From Pleurodeles waltl (lineage: Eukaryota; Chordata; Amphibia; Caudata; Salamandridae): a DNA stretch of 64,000 nucleotides. The stretch lies in assembly GCF_031143425.1 (NCBI RefSeq), contig NC_090446.1, positions 1,029,049,066 through 1,029,113,065 on the forward strand, given 5' to 3'. Positions 54,606 through 64,000 of the stretch are shown here, in pieces (the stretch's first letter is position 1; the number at the start of each line of letters is the position of its first letter). The position numbers were made by a program, and so were the translations under genes. The notes under the pieces were generated by a model. It was not told the DNA's origin. It searched no databases and saw only the letters and a list, made by a program, of their open reading frames with translations.

Positions 54606-54945
54606 TAATTTGTGCTTGGTGTTTCCGGTGCTGAGCACCTGCACTTATTTTTGAGGGCTGGCACTTATTTTTCTGCCTCAAGCATTTTCTGCGTGCAAAA
54701 GACACGTATGGGAAAGACGGAAGAAGAGAAAAAAGAAAAGGCGTCACAATGGGAGAAAGCAGAAAGCTGCAAGAGTGAGTTGAAGGGACAGGGAGTGGCT
54801 TTAAATGGATTCAAGAGGGCGAGATAGCTTCAGGATGACGCTGCCTCAGTATTCTGTGCTCGCACATTTAATTGCAGGAGCCGCGTGTTTAAGAGGAGGG
54901 CTTTGGGCACCTGCACGTTTTTATTTACAAATACAACACTGGTTA
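54606..54945. repeat. Interspersed repeat X, copy 2 (empty site)
   Basis: Homologous to 1956-2207 plus 2703-2795. The sequence GCACATTTAATTGCAGGAGC at 54862-54881 contains one TTA (54868-54870) where copy 1 carries a MITE bounded by two. The class of repeat is unknown; no protein was recognised. Confidence 0.78.
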
Positions 54946-55125
54946 TAACTGCTCTTTTTGTAGCTGTCTATGCTACACAGCTTTTCATAAAATACCTGGG
55001 TAAGTACACAGAAACACTGCCACAAGCAATTACACTCCTGTCGAAGTGATTGTTAAAAAAAAAAATTAGAACCCTCTGCACATTACTTTGTTGTCTTTCA
55101 ATGGTCTTCCACGGGCCATAGTGTA
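54946..55125. other. Short spacer, no gene
   Basis: Nothing recognised before the Gypsy-3 gag-like frame. Confidence 0.4.
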
Positions 55126-57500
55126 ATGTATTTACTTAATTATGGCTTAACTTGTGTTGATTTAGTATGTTCATCCAAGAACCTTGGTATGTTCAAATAC
55201 AACTGTAAGGTTCCACAACTCGGCAGCTTTCTCAGGCATGGTAGCAAAACTCATACAGGAAATTACAAACTATGTCCAGCATGGTCGCAAAATTGTTTTG
55301 AATGTGGTAGAAATAGTAGTTTCTCTTGCGTTTATAGATCTTCAAAACAAATTCTCATTTCTATGGGAGAAGAAGAAGATGGCTTTGAAATTGTTCAAGT
55401 ATTAGATATGAGTGGCAATGGTAATGATATGTGTGCAGATGCATCCTTTGAAATTGTAGTAATGTATAAAGAACTAAACACAACACCTTTTTGATCAATA
55501 TGTTTATTGGACATAATGTAAAACTAATGGTTGATTCAGGTTTACTGTTTGTGTTGAAAAATGTTTCAATAATCTCAAGCATATTACTTTGCGAGATTCT
55601 AAAATGAAAATGTTTACATATGGGGACAAGAGAATTGAGGTGACGAGGGAGTATGATGCAGTGATGAATTTTTATGGCAAATTTTCACAGATTCTTTAGG
55701 CAAATTGAAGGGTTTTCAGCATAAAATTGTCCTGAAAGGCAATGCTATACTGGTTGTGCATAATGTATGGAAAGTGCCATTCGTTTTTAAGGATGATATA
55801 TGCAAGGAATGAGTCAAATTGTGTGAGAATCATATTATTGAGCCAATTCAAAGCTCAGAGCGTCTTTTCTCTTGGTTTCGGTGTGTAAGGCTGACATGTC
55901 TTATGTAGTTACTTGATCTTAATATAAACATCTGGGTGGATTGCGAGCCTTTTATCCTGCATTTCATTAATGTTGTTTTTTTTCAGGGTGTGGAGGTTTT
56001 CATTTGAAATGTCACCTCCATATCATCACATCGAGTTATGCAAAGAATCTAAGCATTTTACATCATGTTTGACCCCTAAAGGTGAATTTAGGCATAAATA
56101 CATGCCTTTTGGGTTAGCCTTTGCCTCAACGATATCTTAGAGAGCTTTGAAATATTTATTCAAGTATAGGGATTTTGGTTTATAGAAAAATCTTAAAGAG
56201 CATGATAAAAGGCTTAGTGGAGAGTTAGAGATTTTGAAAGATCACAGTTAACCTTAAATGCAGAGAAGTGTGAGTCTGCTGTAATGGCATGGACTATTTG
56301 GGACACCATGTGTCAGGTAAAGGCGTTGAACAGAAACTGAAAATTCTGAGGAAAATTGAAGATCCACCTCCACCAAGTGATAATGTTCAGTTGAGATCTT
56401 TTCTAGGATTAATGGTATAATATTCCAAATTTTTACCACATTTAAAAAAAAAGCTCAGGCAATACGTAAATTGTTCAAAAAAAATTGAGAGACTTGAAAG
56501 AGGGAAAGAATGTGGGCTGATTTTCAGAAATGTGAAACATAATATTGGTAATTCCCATCCTAGGAAACCATTCAATACCACTGATCATACTATAATCATG
56601 ACACATGCCTGTTATCCTGGTTTAGGAGCAGTCCTGCTTTAAAAGAGAACAGATGGAAGAGAAGAAATTGTGGGCTTTGCGTCTTTAGTCCTGGTTGGGA
56701 AAGGACCTACTTACATAATCACTGAGAAAGAGGTGTTGACTCTGTGGTGGGGAACTCAACATTTCAGAACTGTTTGGAGTTGTAAATTTGATTTTTGGTG
56801 GTGCTTTGCAGGAAATAGATGCAGTGTGTCCACAGTAAGTAGCCTCTTTACAAACAAGTGTCTCCTGAAGTTGGACCATTTGCTCAAATTATCCTAAAGT
56901 TAAGTTGCACTAATGGTTATTAGGGCGTGCAGACTTATTAGTTGTACCATTAACACTTAGAAATAAAGTACTTGTACATGGCAATGGAGGCCACATTGGT
57001 ATTGTGGCTATGAAGCATAGAGTTAGACAAGACTTTTAATGGTCTGGAGCAGATACAACTGTGGAAAGATTTGTACGAGACTGTGGCTTTTGTATTCTAA
57101 GTGCTAAGTGTCAAATTGTTCATACATCTCCTGTTATTCCAATCAATCAAAGTTGACCTTGAATTTCAGTACCTTTTGGTGTTTTAGGGTGTATGCCTAA
57201 ATTTGCTTATGTGTTAACAGATTTCATGTCCAAATGGCCTCAGGTCAAAATTGCTGATTGCATTGGTACCAGTGCTTGTGGTGCTGTCACTGTATTATTT
57301 GATTAAGCGTTAAGGGGGAAGTGTTCTATCCCAGTTGGTGACGGATAATGATACACAAATCTGTCAGAGATGAATGAATTTTTTTAGAATTTTCATAGAA
57401 AAAGGCACACTAGATCAATGGACTGATGGAGTGTATACACAAAATGTTGAAGCAACTGCAATTAGCACTGTTTAACAGGGTTTCATAGAAATAGATTTTG
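55126..57500 (+). pseudogene. Gypsy-3 retrotransposon, gag end to integrase, degenerate
   Basis: On the plus strand the gag nucleocapsid-like cysteine region comes first (about 55270-55350: CPAWSQ, NCFECGRN, SCVYRSSK; the zinc-knuckle His is lost). A retropepsin DSG triad follows at 55533-55541. RT is at about 56010-56160 (PPYHHIEL, YMPFGLAFAST) and 56288-56420 (LGHHVSGKGVEQ, LRSFLGLM). RNase H is at about 56580-56780 (TDHTIIMTHA, GLGAVLL, ITEKEVLTLWWGTQHF). The integrase zinc-binding region is at about 56975-57110 (HGNGGHIG, CGFC) and the integrase core start at 57205-57300 (AYVLTDFMSKWPQVKIA). Nearly every domain contains stops or frame changes. LTRs were not identified. The element runs opposite to Gypsy-1 and Gypsy-2. 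Confidence 0.88.
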
Positions 57501-58729
57501 AAAGGTGCATTAAGTGCAATGAGACCTACCCCACATATGAGTCTGGGTGCAGCACTATATGTATTCTTAACAGGAAGAGTTCAAGGCAAGTAAATTAATA
57601 CAATATAGATAGATCATGAATATGTGGATGTTGAGAAGCTGGAAATAGTGGTGAATGTGAGAAGTAAGGTGCAAGATTGTTAAGCAGATACATACAAAGC
57701 AGAACCACACTATTTGAGATTGGATTATAATTAAGAGACAAGGTTTGATTGAAAAGTGTGAGTCTGAAATTTTGATTCAAGTGAAAAGAGTTAATGAATA
57801 TTCAGTTGTAAGGTGATCTGGTGTGGGCTAACTCCTCTGACCCAGAACTTTACACAAACTTTAGAGCCCAAGTCGATTGGAGCAATCTAAGTATTTAAGA
57901 AGAAAATAATCATTTTGCTTTAAAGAACTCTTACCCACTAGGGGTACCACTTGGTGGCATACTTTATCATAGAGTTTCTTCACATTTCCGTACGTAGCAG
58001 GGCGTGCTACAACCTGTGAGATGCAAGGAAGCACTTTGCTGGAAAAGGAACATGCCTGGTAGCCCTAACATTTTAATTTGGACGCCAGCCAGTACTATTC
58101 AAAATGGGAAAGGTTAGGAAGATTGTTACCTCTACTTCCCCTCAAGGTCAACTTGTTTTTGTCACTTATGTTCTGAAATGCTTGTGGCTTTCGTAAGGAC
58201 TGATTATTCTACCACAATCCACACCTATCCCATAATGTTGATGTAACTGGTGAATTTGCCATAGATACGTTAAACACACCTAAACCACCTACCTGATGTC
58301 CATAAATGGATATTGGAAAGGAGAGGGAACAAACAGCATTGTTCAAGGATTGTGCACAGATGTTGAGAGAATGTGCTCTCTATTTGCTGCTCATGTCGTT
58401 AGCAGTATCACATAGCCATATCATGTTTTTCATCTCAAACAAGAATGCTATATCAGAAAATGAGGTTCTTCCCTGTGGGAATCAAGAAATGCAAGCGTGG
58501 GCACATCTAGGACCCATACGAGATGAAACCAAGTGTCATTCATGCTGGACACTACTCTCAAACACACATAGTGGGTACAAACATATTAAGGCACTTTATA
58601 GTGCTTCCTAGCTACACAGAGGAGAGGCCTGCCTACTGTCACACAGACTTGAAAGTCCCCGTCTGGCCCGCTCACCTAAAATACCTCTGTCCATGCAGCA
58701 CTCATTGTGCCACCCACTAAAGCAGTACT
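57501..58729. other. No gene recognised; possible Gypsy-3 3' region
   Basis: The first few hundred bases may be the integrase tail and 3' region of Gypsy-3. The 101-codon open frame at 58306-58611 has no family resemblance and is not called as a gene. Confidence 0.4.
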
Positions 58730-60310
58730 TTAAAAGATGTCTACAGGCCTGTCTCGCAGCCTGCGTGTGGTGTTAAACTATCATTTTGACCTAGCAAACT
58801 AAATCATTTGCCCCACCTAAAACTTCATTTTTAATTCTTAAAAGTCACCCATAGAGTAAGCCTCAAATTACCATATGGCAGGGTGCATGGTATTTAAAAA
58901 GTAGGACATGTGTACTTAATTTGTACATGCCCTGGTGGTGAAAAATCTCCAAAGTTGGTTTTCACTGTAGCAAGACTGGCCCTTCCCTACAAAATCAAAA
59001 GGTTGCATTATAAATCCTTAAAATGCATGACTTCAGTTTGGGACTAGCTACAAAAATTATTCAAGAATACACTGGAATAATTTTTTATTTACCATTTTGA
59101 AAATGTCACTTTTATAAAGTTGGCATTTTGCTTTCTAGGCCTTTCTGCCATGTATTAATGGCTCTCCAGTGTTGTGATGTGTATTCCTCCAGACAGTAAC
59201 CAATTGGTCTGGTTGTGGAGAGATGAGGGTCTTCCTGACAGGATGACTGGGGAGGAACTGGGCCCCTGCCCTTGTTACACTTGAGAGTAGCCCAGGGGCT
59301 GTACCCAGCCTTAACTCATTTAAGAAAAAGCCCACTCTGGCACTGTCAGAGGGAGCTAACACCTGTGCCTGCATGCCCTTTTTTCAATAGATAGGCTGGA
59401 GCCAACCCCAATGGAAGGGAAGAACTGACCAGAACCAGTTTTAGAATTAGACAAAGATGTGTCCCCCACATACAGGCTGGCAATAGGCATAAAAGTAACA
59501 TGTCTGGAACCAGAAACCAGAAAACTCCTGGACCAGGGTAGATCAGAAGAATTACTGTCCCGCGGTCTGAAAAACCAGAAGGAAGACTGAACCTGCTAGC
59601 CTTGAGCCCAAGACCCCAGAAGTGACTCCAAGGGCCAGTTGGCTGGCATTCTGCTTGAGCTACAGGGACACAACAACCTTCCAGGAGCATTTTTGTCCAG
59701 CTTTCCAGCTTAACAGTCCCTACTCAACCTGACCTGGTCCCCTCTGCTGGCTACTGTGGGAGTGAGTCCTGGACCCCAAATATTGTCTCTGAGGTACATG
59801 ACCCTTGATTGTGGTTACAGTATACTGCTCCCTGCCTCAATGCAAGCTTCACCCAATTAGATGCTGACAACCTCCGTCGACGGCTCCATTGGATTCAATT
59901 CTGAGCAGTGCCTGATTGACAGCTTCACTGGATCTGACATGGAGCAATACTGAGCATTGACTCCGACAACCTCCACCTGGATCGACACATGCAGTGCTAG
60001 AGCGACTCGGACAGGCTTCGTTTGACAACTTTACTGAATTCGACACAGAGCAGCACCTGAAGAACGCCAACTACACTGGGCCAGATGCCAAGCAACCTTC
60101 AATTGACTCCAACACCTTGCTCCCTTGCTCCCTGTCAGCATTGAATCATTCTTCAGATCCCGCTTGCAGCATGCCTCACCCACCACTGGTTGACAACCAC
60201 TTTCCCCACAAACTTTTCTTCTAAGCCTGAAATTAACCTTTCCACCATGACTAACCTGGTCCCTGTATCTGACCCACGCTCCATTGTGGTCGGCCTTGAC
60301 ATTTGACATT
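58730..60310. repeat. Interspersed repeat of unknown class
   Basis: Long non-coding stretch with the feel of a salamander high-copy repeat: AAAGTCACCCATAGAGTAAG, GGCAGGGTGCATGGTATTTA, GTAGGACATGTGTACTTAA, and AAAATGTCACTTTTATAAAG-like sentences. I believe this type recurs in newt transcripts, but I cannot verify or classify it. No domain, terminal repeat or target duplication was seen. Confidence 0.35.
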
Positions 60311-61857
60311 GATCCATTCTACTACAACCAGGTAACTGTGGGTGCCGCTTTGTTCTTTTAGTCGCTATTTTCTTCTTTTGAGTTTAAAAACCTATAACTC
60401 TGGTTTTACTGATGGGATATTTGTCATTTTGGTTTCATTTTATTTGTTAGAATATTCTCTATTGTTCTTAATTGTTTTGGGATTACCTTGTGTGTATTCA
60501 CTTTATTGCTGTTTTAGTACTGCATAAATACTTTACACATTGCCTCTAACTTAACATGACTGCTGTGTGCAAAACTATAAGAGGGTTAAGCACAGTTTGA
60601 TGTAATGACTTTTGTAGTTCACCCTGGCAAGGACTGTAGTTATTAAGTGAGGTGGGTTCCCACCCTTCTCACCTCATCCCAATTTCTTACAGATATGTTT
60701 ACTGCAAGTGTAAATTTTATGTCAAATTCTAAACGTTTACAAAATACTAATCACACCTGTCAAAAATGTATACTGAAGGCACTCAGAGGTGAGTTTGGAG
60801 GCAAAAAGGTAACTCGAACAAAGATGTCTTTTGTGGTGGATACACTTGAAAACAAGTGTACCGGAGTCAGCTAAGTTATCCCTGACTTCAGATTCTTTAC
60901 TCTTGTAGGACATACTGCAGGAGAGCATGCATGCCTTTGGGGAGTTCCAAAATGTTCATTTTTAGCCATAAAGGGTAAGTGTCTCATAATAACCAGGTAG
61001 GAAAATGTAGTGGGTTTGCCAGTGTACACTAGAACCACCATCTCTTGTAGTATCTGGAGTAATAATTCAGTATTATCGTAACCGGCTCTCTGCTCTTAAC
61101 AACTTGTGCACAGGACGTAGTGCTTGAACTACTGAACAAAGCCCCACAGGCATCTAAGTGGGCACTTCACACAAAAGCAGTTTGTTGTTATTGAGATTTC
61201 AGAGCCTGTAACAAAAAGAAACTGTGAAAATGTGACAACGGTTTCACATGACAGATGATACGGATGGACCAGAAACCATCTTTAGACTGGGGCACCTGAT
61301 TTCATTAGGAAGAAAGATTCAGATCATTCCTTTTTAGGTCAAAGCCCAATATATAGCACAGCTGTCTGGTTTGCTAAAGGCACGTTGGGGACATTCAGAA
61401 AGCTTAACTAGGAATGTATTCTGCCAGTTGCTTACTATTGGCTTTGTGGCTTGTAACTCACATTTTCTGGCTTTCTATTTGTTTTTATTTTCTTTAGGCT
61501 GTCCAGCTTGAGATCATTCATCTTGCTGCCCAAACCTTGTTCACTGGATTCTTCCCCAAACTCACTTTCTGTATGCAGGCCTTTCAATCTTGTTTTTGTC
61601 ACATTTGTTGTGCATTCAAAGACAGAGGTCAAATGTGGCCCTGTTTCTTTCAGGATGCTTGGTGTTTATTTTTCTTTCTCTGACTTCAAAGTGAGAGAAT
61701 TTCTGTGACAATCGTTCTGAGTACTCATGTAAGAGGAGAGGATTTAGGATATTTTTCTAGCATGCAACAAAAACAGGCATTTGCAATGCAACAGGTCTTG
61801 CATTTGTGAGCTATCGGTGTTGTAAATGACATTATCTTTCATCCATGTGTTGTGCTT
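60311..61857. other. No gene recognised
   Basis: Mixed AT-rich DNA. A 75-codon open frame at 60647-60874 is preceded by a splice-acceptor-like TTTCTTACAG and contains a GAGGTGAGT donor-like site, but the peptide has no recognised homology and no neighbouring exon was found. Confidence 0.4.
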
Positions 61858-62200
61858 TGGAGTGGAGTGGATGTATGTGGTGTGAAGTGAAATTATGTGG
61901 TTCGGATTGGAATTGATAGTTGTGGAATTGTGTGTGGTGGAATGATGTGGAGTGGATATGTGTTGTGGAATTATGTGGATAGTAATTATGTGGTACTGAG
62001 TGTACTGGAATTATGTGGAGTGGGATTGTGTGTCATGGACTGTAATTATGTGGAATGGTATTTTGTGTTGCCAAGTTGTATGTGGTGGAGTTTAATTATG
62101 TGGTGTGCTGTTGAATTTGGTGGCATAATGTGGAATTGTGTGGTATGGATTGGATGTATGTGGTGTGTTGTGTAACTGTGTTGGTGAGTTGAAGTATGTG
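61858..62200. repeat. Degenerate TGTGGAATTATG minisatellite
   Basis: Irregular repeats of TGTGGAATTATGTGG, GGAATTGTGTG and TGGTGTG words with a period of roughly 15-25 bp. Strand composition is strongly G/T/A-biased with very little C. The open frame 61897-62175 simply translates the array. Confidence 0.8.
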
Positions 62201-63754
62201 ATTAATGTACATAGAGATCGCTTAACAGTGTGAGTACACGGCCACCCATGTCATTTGTTCCACATACAGCGCCGCATGAGCTCTAAAAGTGCAACAGGAA
62301 TGTGCATAGGGCTATACAATAACGCAGATCAATCTTCTTGAAGGGAACATAAAAAGGGCTTCGAAGAACAGTGCTATGCAAAATATCCTTGCACTCTTTT
62401 AACAGAAGCCTTATTGTATGCAAAAATCCAAAATCAGGGGCAGGGACAACTGAACTTCTGTTTCAGATGACAGTATGGGAAACGCAACCCATGGCATAAA
62501 TGGATGACCTGTGTGCACCGTGGCAGGTTTAAACCTCCACACCAAAGCTCTTCGTCGCAATATTCTGAAGCTAATTAGTGCATCGTGACCCAAACACTCA
62601 AAACCAACAAACTCACTGTGAACTTGAGAAAGAAAAAGGAAACATATACTAAATACTTGGCTTACCGGTAGCGAATAAAGCTGACAACAACATCAAACGC
62701 TGATAGTAAAACATGCTCTTAAATGTGTTAACCAAATTGATATTTCACCCTTAAATGCATGTATTATACTGATACACACGTTGATTTTACAATAAATGCA
62801 CGGGTGTTTTAAAGATACAAAAAACAGCATGTATAAGCATATTTAAGTTATTATGAAACAGTCGCTAGCGCAAATGCCGTGTGGTCTGCAGACTGAAACC
62901 TAAGACTATGATATGTCACATTCAAACCAGAAATATCAAACGATCAGCTCATTGTGCTTAAGTTATGCCATTAATATTTCTTGGGTGCATGCTATCGGTA
63001 GGACAGAATATTCATAGTTCATAGTTTATTATGTATAATAAAAAGCAGGGTGTGCATTCTATCATATATATTGTCAAGGTAGAAAAATAACCAGCTTGAT
63101 TTGGAAGAACCAAATGCCTGTTAACAAAACTAACCAGCAAGAATTGAAAAAACTAATTGTGACATTCCAATTGTATCCATCATCAGGGGATTAGAGTGGA
63201 CCATCCACTGTGTGCTTGAAGGACCTTCAGGGTCACAAGAGCGCTAGAGAGTGGCCCTGAAACCCGAGAATGATATCCTCCCGGACCTAGTTAATGAAGG
63301 TCAGAGGTCAAGCAATGGACGTGCAAGCAAACTGAAGAGCGAGAACCCAGGTAGCTCCCAGCTGTTATCACTCTGGAGTTGTAATAAAAGTGGATTTTGG
63401 ACATGGTGAAGGCGCGAACAGCTATTATAGCGCTTGGAGTACCACTCGTTCATCGGGCAGGCATGCTGTTAGCTGCTTTTTGTTGTAAGGTTGACTCCTG
63501 GCCAGGTCCCTATGTGTGAGAAGCTGTGCACCACACTGCAGCTGTTGGTAACATTCCCTCACCCAGCACTGCCTTCTTCCCCCAGAACACAGGTTCACCA
63601 CGTGCAATGGCTGAGAAAGCTACCAAGGGTACAGTACAGGACGTGGAGCGCCTCGAGGCACTATGAAGAAAGGATGGCAACGGGGTGAAAATCAGAGTGG
63701 CCCATCTGCAAGTCTGGATCTATTTCAGTGATACTCCATGGACAGAGGGAAAAA
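62201..63754. other. No gene recognised
   Basis: No conserved domain or terminal repeat was found. A short ATAGTTCATAGTTTATTATGTATAATAAA word cluster lies at 63013-63042. Confidence 0.4.
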
Positions 63755-63850
63755 TATGTAGAGAGAAAAACAAGAAGGAAGAGAGAGAGAGAGAAGTAGT
63801 TGAATTCAACAAACATGATGAAAAAAGAGAGAAAGGTGACACAGAATGAG
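63755..63850. repeat. Purine-rich (GA)n-like microsatellite
   Basis: GAGAGAGAGAGAGAAG core at about 63781-63796 in an A/G-rich tract that begins with GTAGAGAGAAAAACAAGAAG. Purine bias continues weakly toward the window end. Confidence 0.8.
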
Positions 63851-64000
63851 ATTGTGTGAGAGAATAAATCAACTCTACTCCTACATCGGTGGGGGGAGGG
63901 GAGTTAGGGGCACCCTCTCAACTTCTCCATATATCTAGGAATGGAGAGAAGGAGCAGGAAAGCAGGAAGGGCAGGGGAGACGATGTGACATAAGGGTCAG

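Noticed and set aside
57595..57780. Minus-strand open frame resembling a LINE RT tail (LYNYNP-like, LLNNLAPYF)
   Set aside because: The resemblance to L2/CR1 C-termini is weak and it overlaps the Gypsy-3 downstream region. No supporting motif on either side.
58306..58611. 101-codon open frame after Gypsy-3
   Set aside because: No domain, and no continuity with the Gypsy-3 coding strand pieces.
60647..60874. Possible host exon (acceptor-like TTTCTTACAG, donor-like GAGGTGAGT)
   Set aside because: The peptide is unrecognised, no partner exon was seen, and splice-like words are common by chance. Kept only as a note.

Overview
The window reads as a transposon-dense stretch of a very large vertebrate genome, most likely a salamander and probably a newt such as Pleurodeles. 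This is inferred from content: degenerate DIRS-like and Gypsy retroelements, an L1-like and an L2-like LINE, a ZMYM1-type hAT and, most telling, PIF/Harbinger elements with NAIF1-like Myb/SANT genes and swarms of their short derivatives. No host gene, tRNA, rRNA or CRISPR array was recognised. Nearly every recognisable coding segment belongs to a mobile element, and nearly all are broken by stops or frameshifts.

Layout. 1-4.3 kb: short non-autonomous DNA transposons in unclassified repeat. 4.3-5.9 kb: Gypsy-1 pol (minus), cut off by a MITE at 5.9-6.8 kb. 7.8-10.7 kb: L1-like ORF2 (plus). 11.5-12.4 kb: purine-rich repeat split by a Harbinger-type MITE. 13.2-25.2 kb: copy A of a long DIRS-containing unit (minus). 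It is interrupted by an inverted-repeat module, a 1.3 kb fold-back element with a 15-bp target duplication, two Harbinger MITEs, a hairpin-rich repeat and an 836-bp MITE inside the reverse transcriptase. 25.3-26.75 kb: L2-like LINE 3' end (minus). 26.8-34.95 kb: a PIF/Harbinger element. 34.96-38.4 kb: GC-rich minisatellites in two orientations and three consecutive strong hairpins. 38.5-41.8 kb: DIRS copy C (minus). 42.6-43.5 kb: L1-like 3' end with poly-A. 43.9-45.7 kb: hAT transposase remnant, then a hAT MITE with 8-bp target duplications. 46.6-54.15 kb: DIRS-containing copy B, whose reverse transcriptase is missing and replaced by Gypsy-2 (minus). 54.6-54.95 kb: a repeat that is the empty-site paralogue of the first MITE-interrupted repeat. 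55.1-57.5 kb: Gypsy-3 (plus). 57.5-64 kb: unclassified repeat, a TGTGGAATTA minisatellite and GA-rich microsatellite.

The most interesting unit is the Harbinger element. A transposase on the plus strand sits between two different Myb/SANT-like genes on the minus strand. Gene 1 is head-to-head with the transposase and gene 2 is tail-to-tail with it, with opposing poly-A signals about 110 bp apart. The usual description of this superfamily is one transposase plus one Myb-like gene. The right terminus is visible and matches the terminus of a MITE about 17 kb away, so the autonomous-like element and a derivative lie in the same window. The left terminus was not found.

Caveats: calls come from reading translations and repeats by eye. 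Family names for repeats are inferences except where a domain or a target-site duplication is stated. Edges given as round numbers are approximate.
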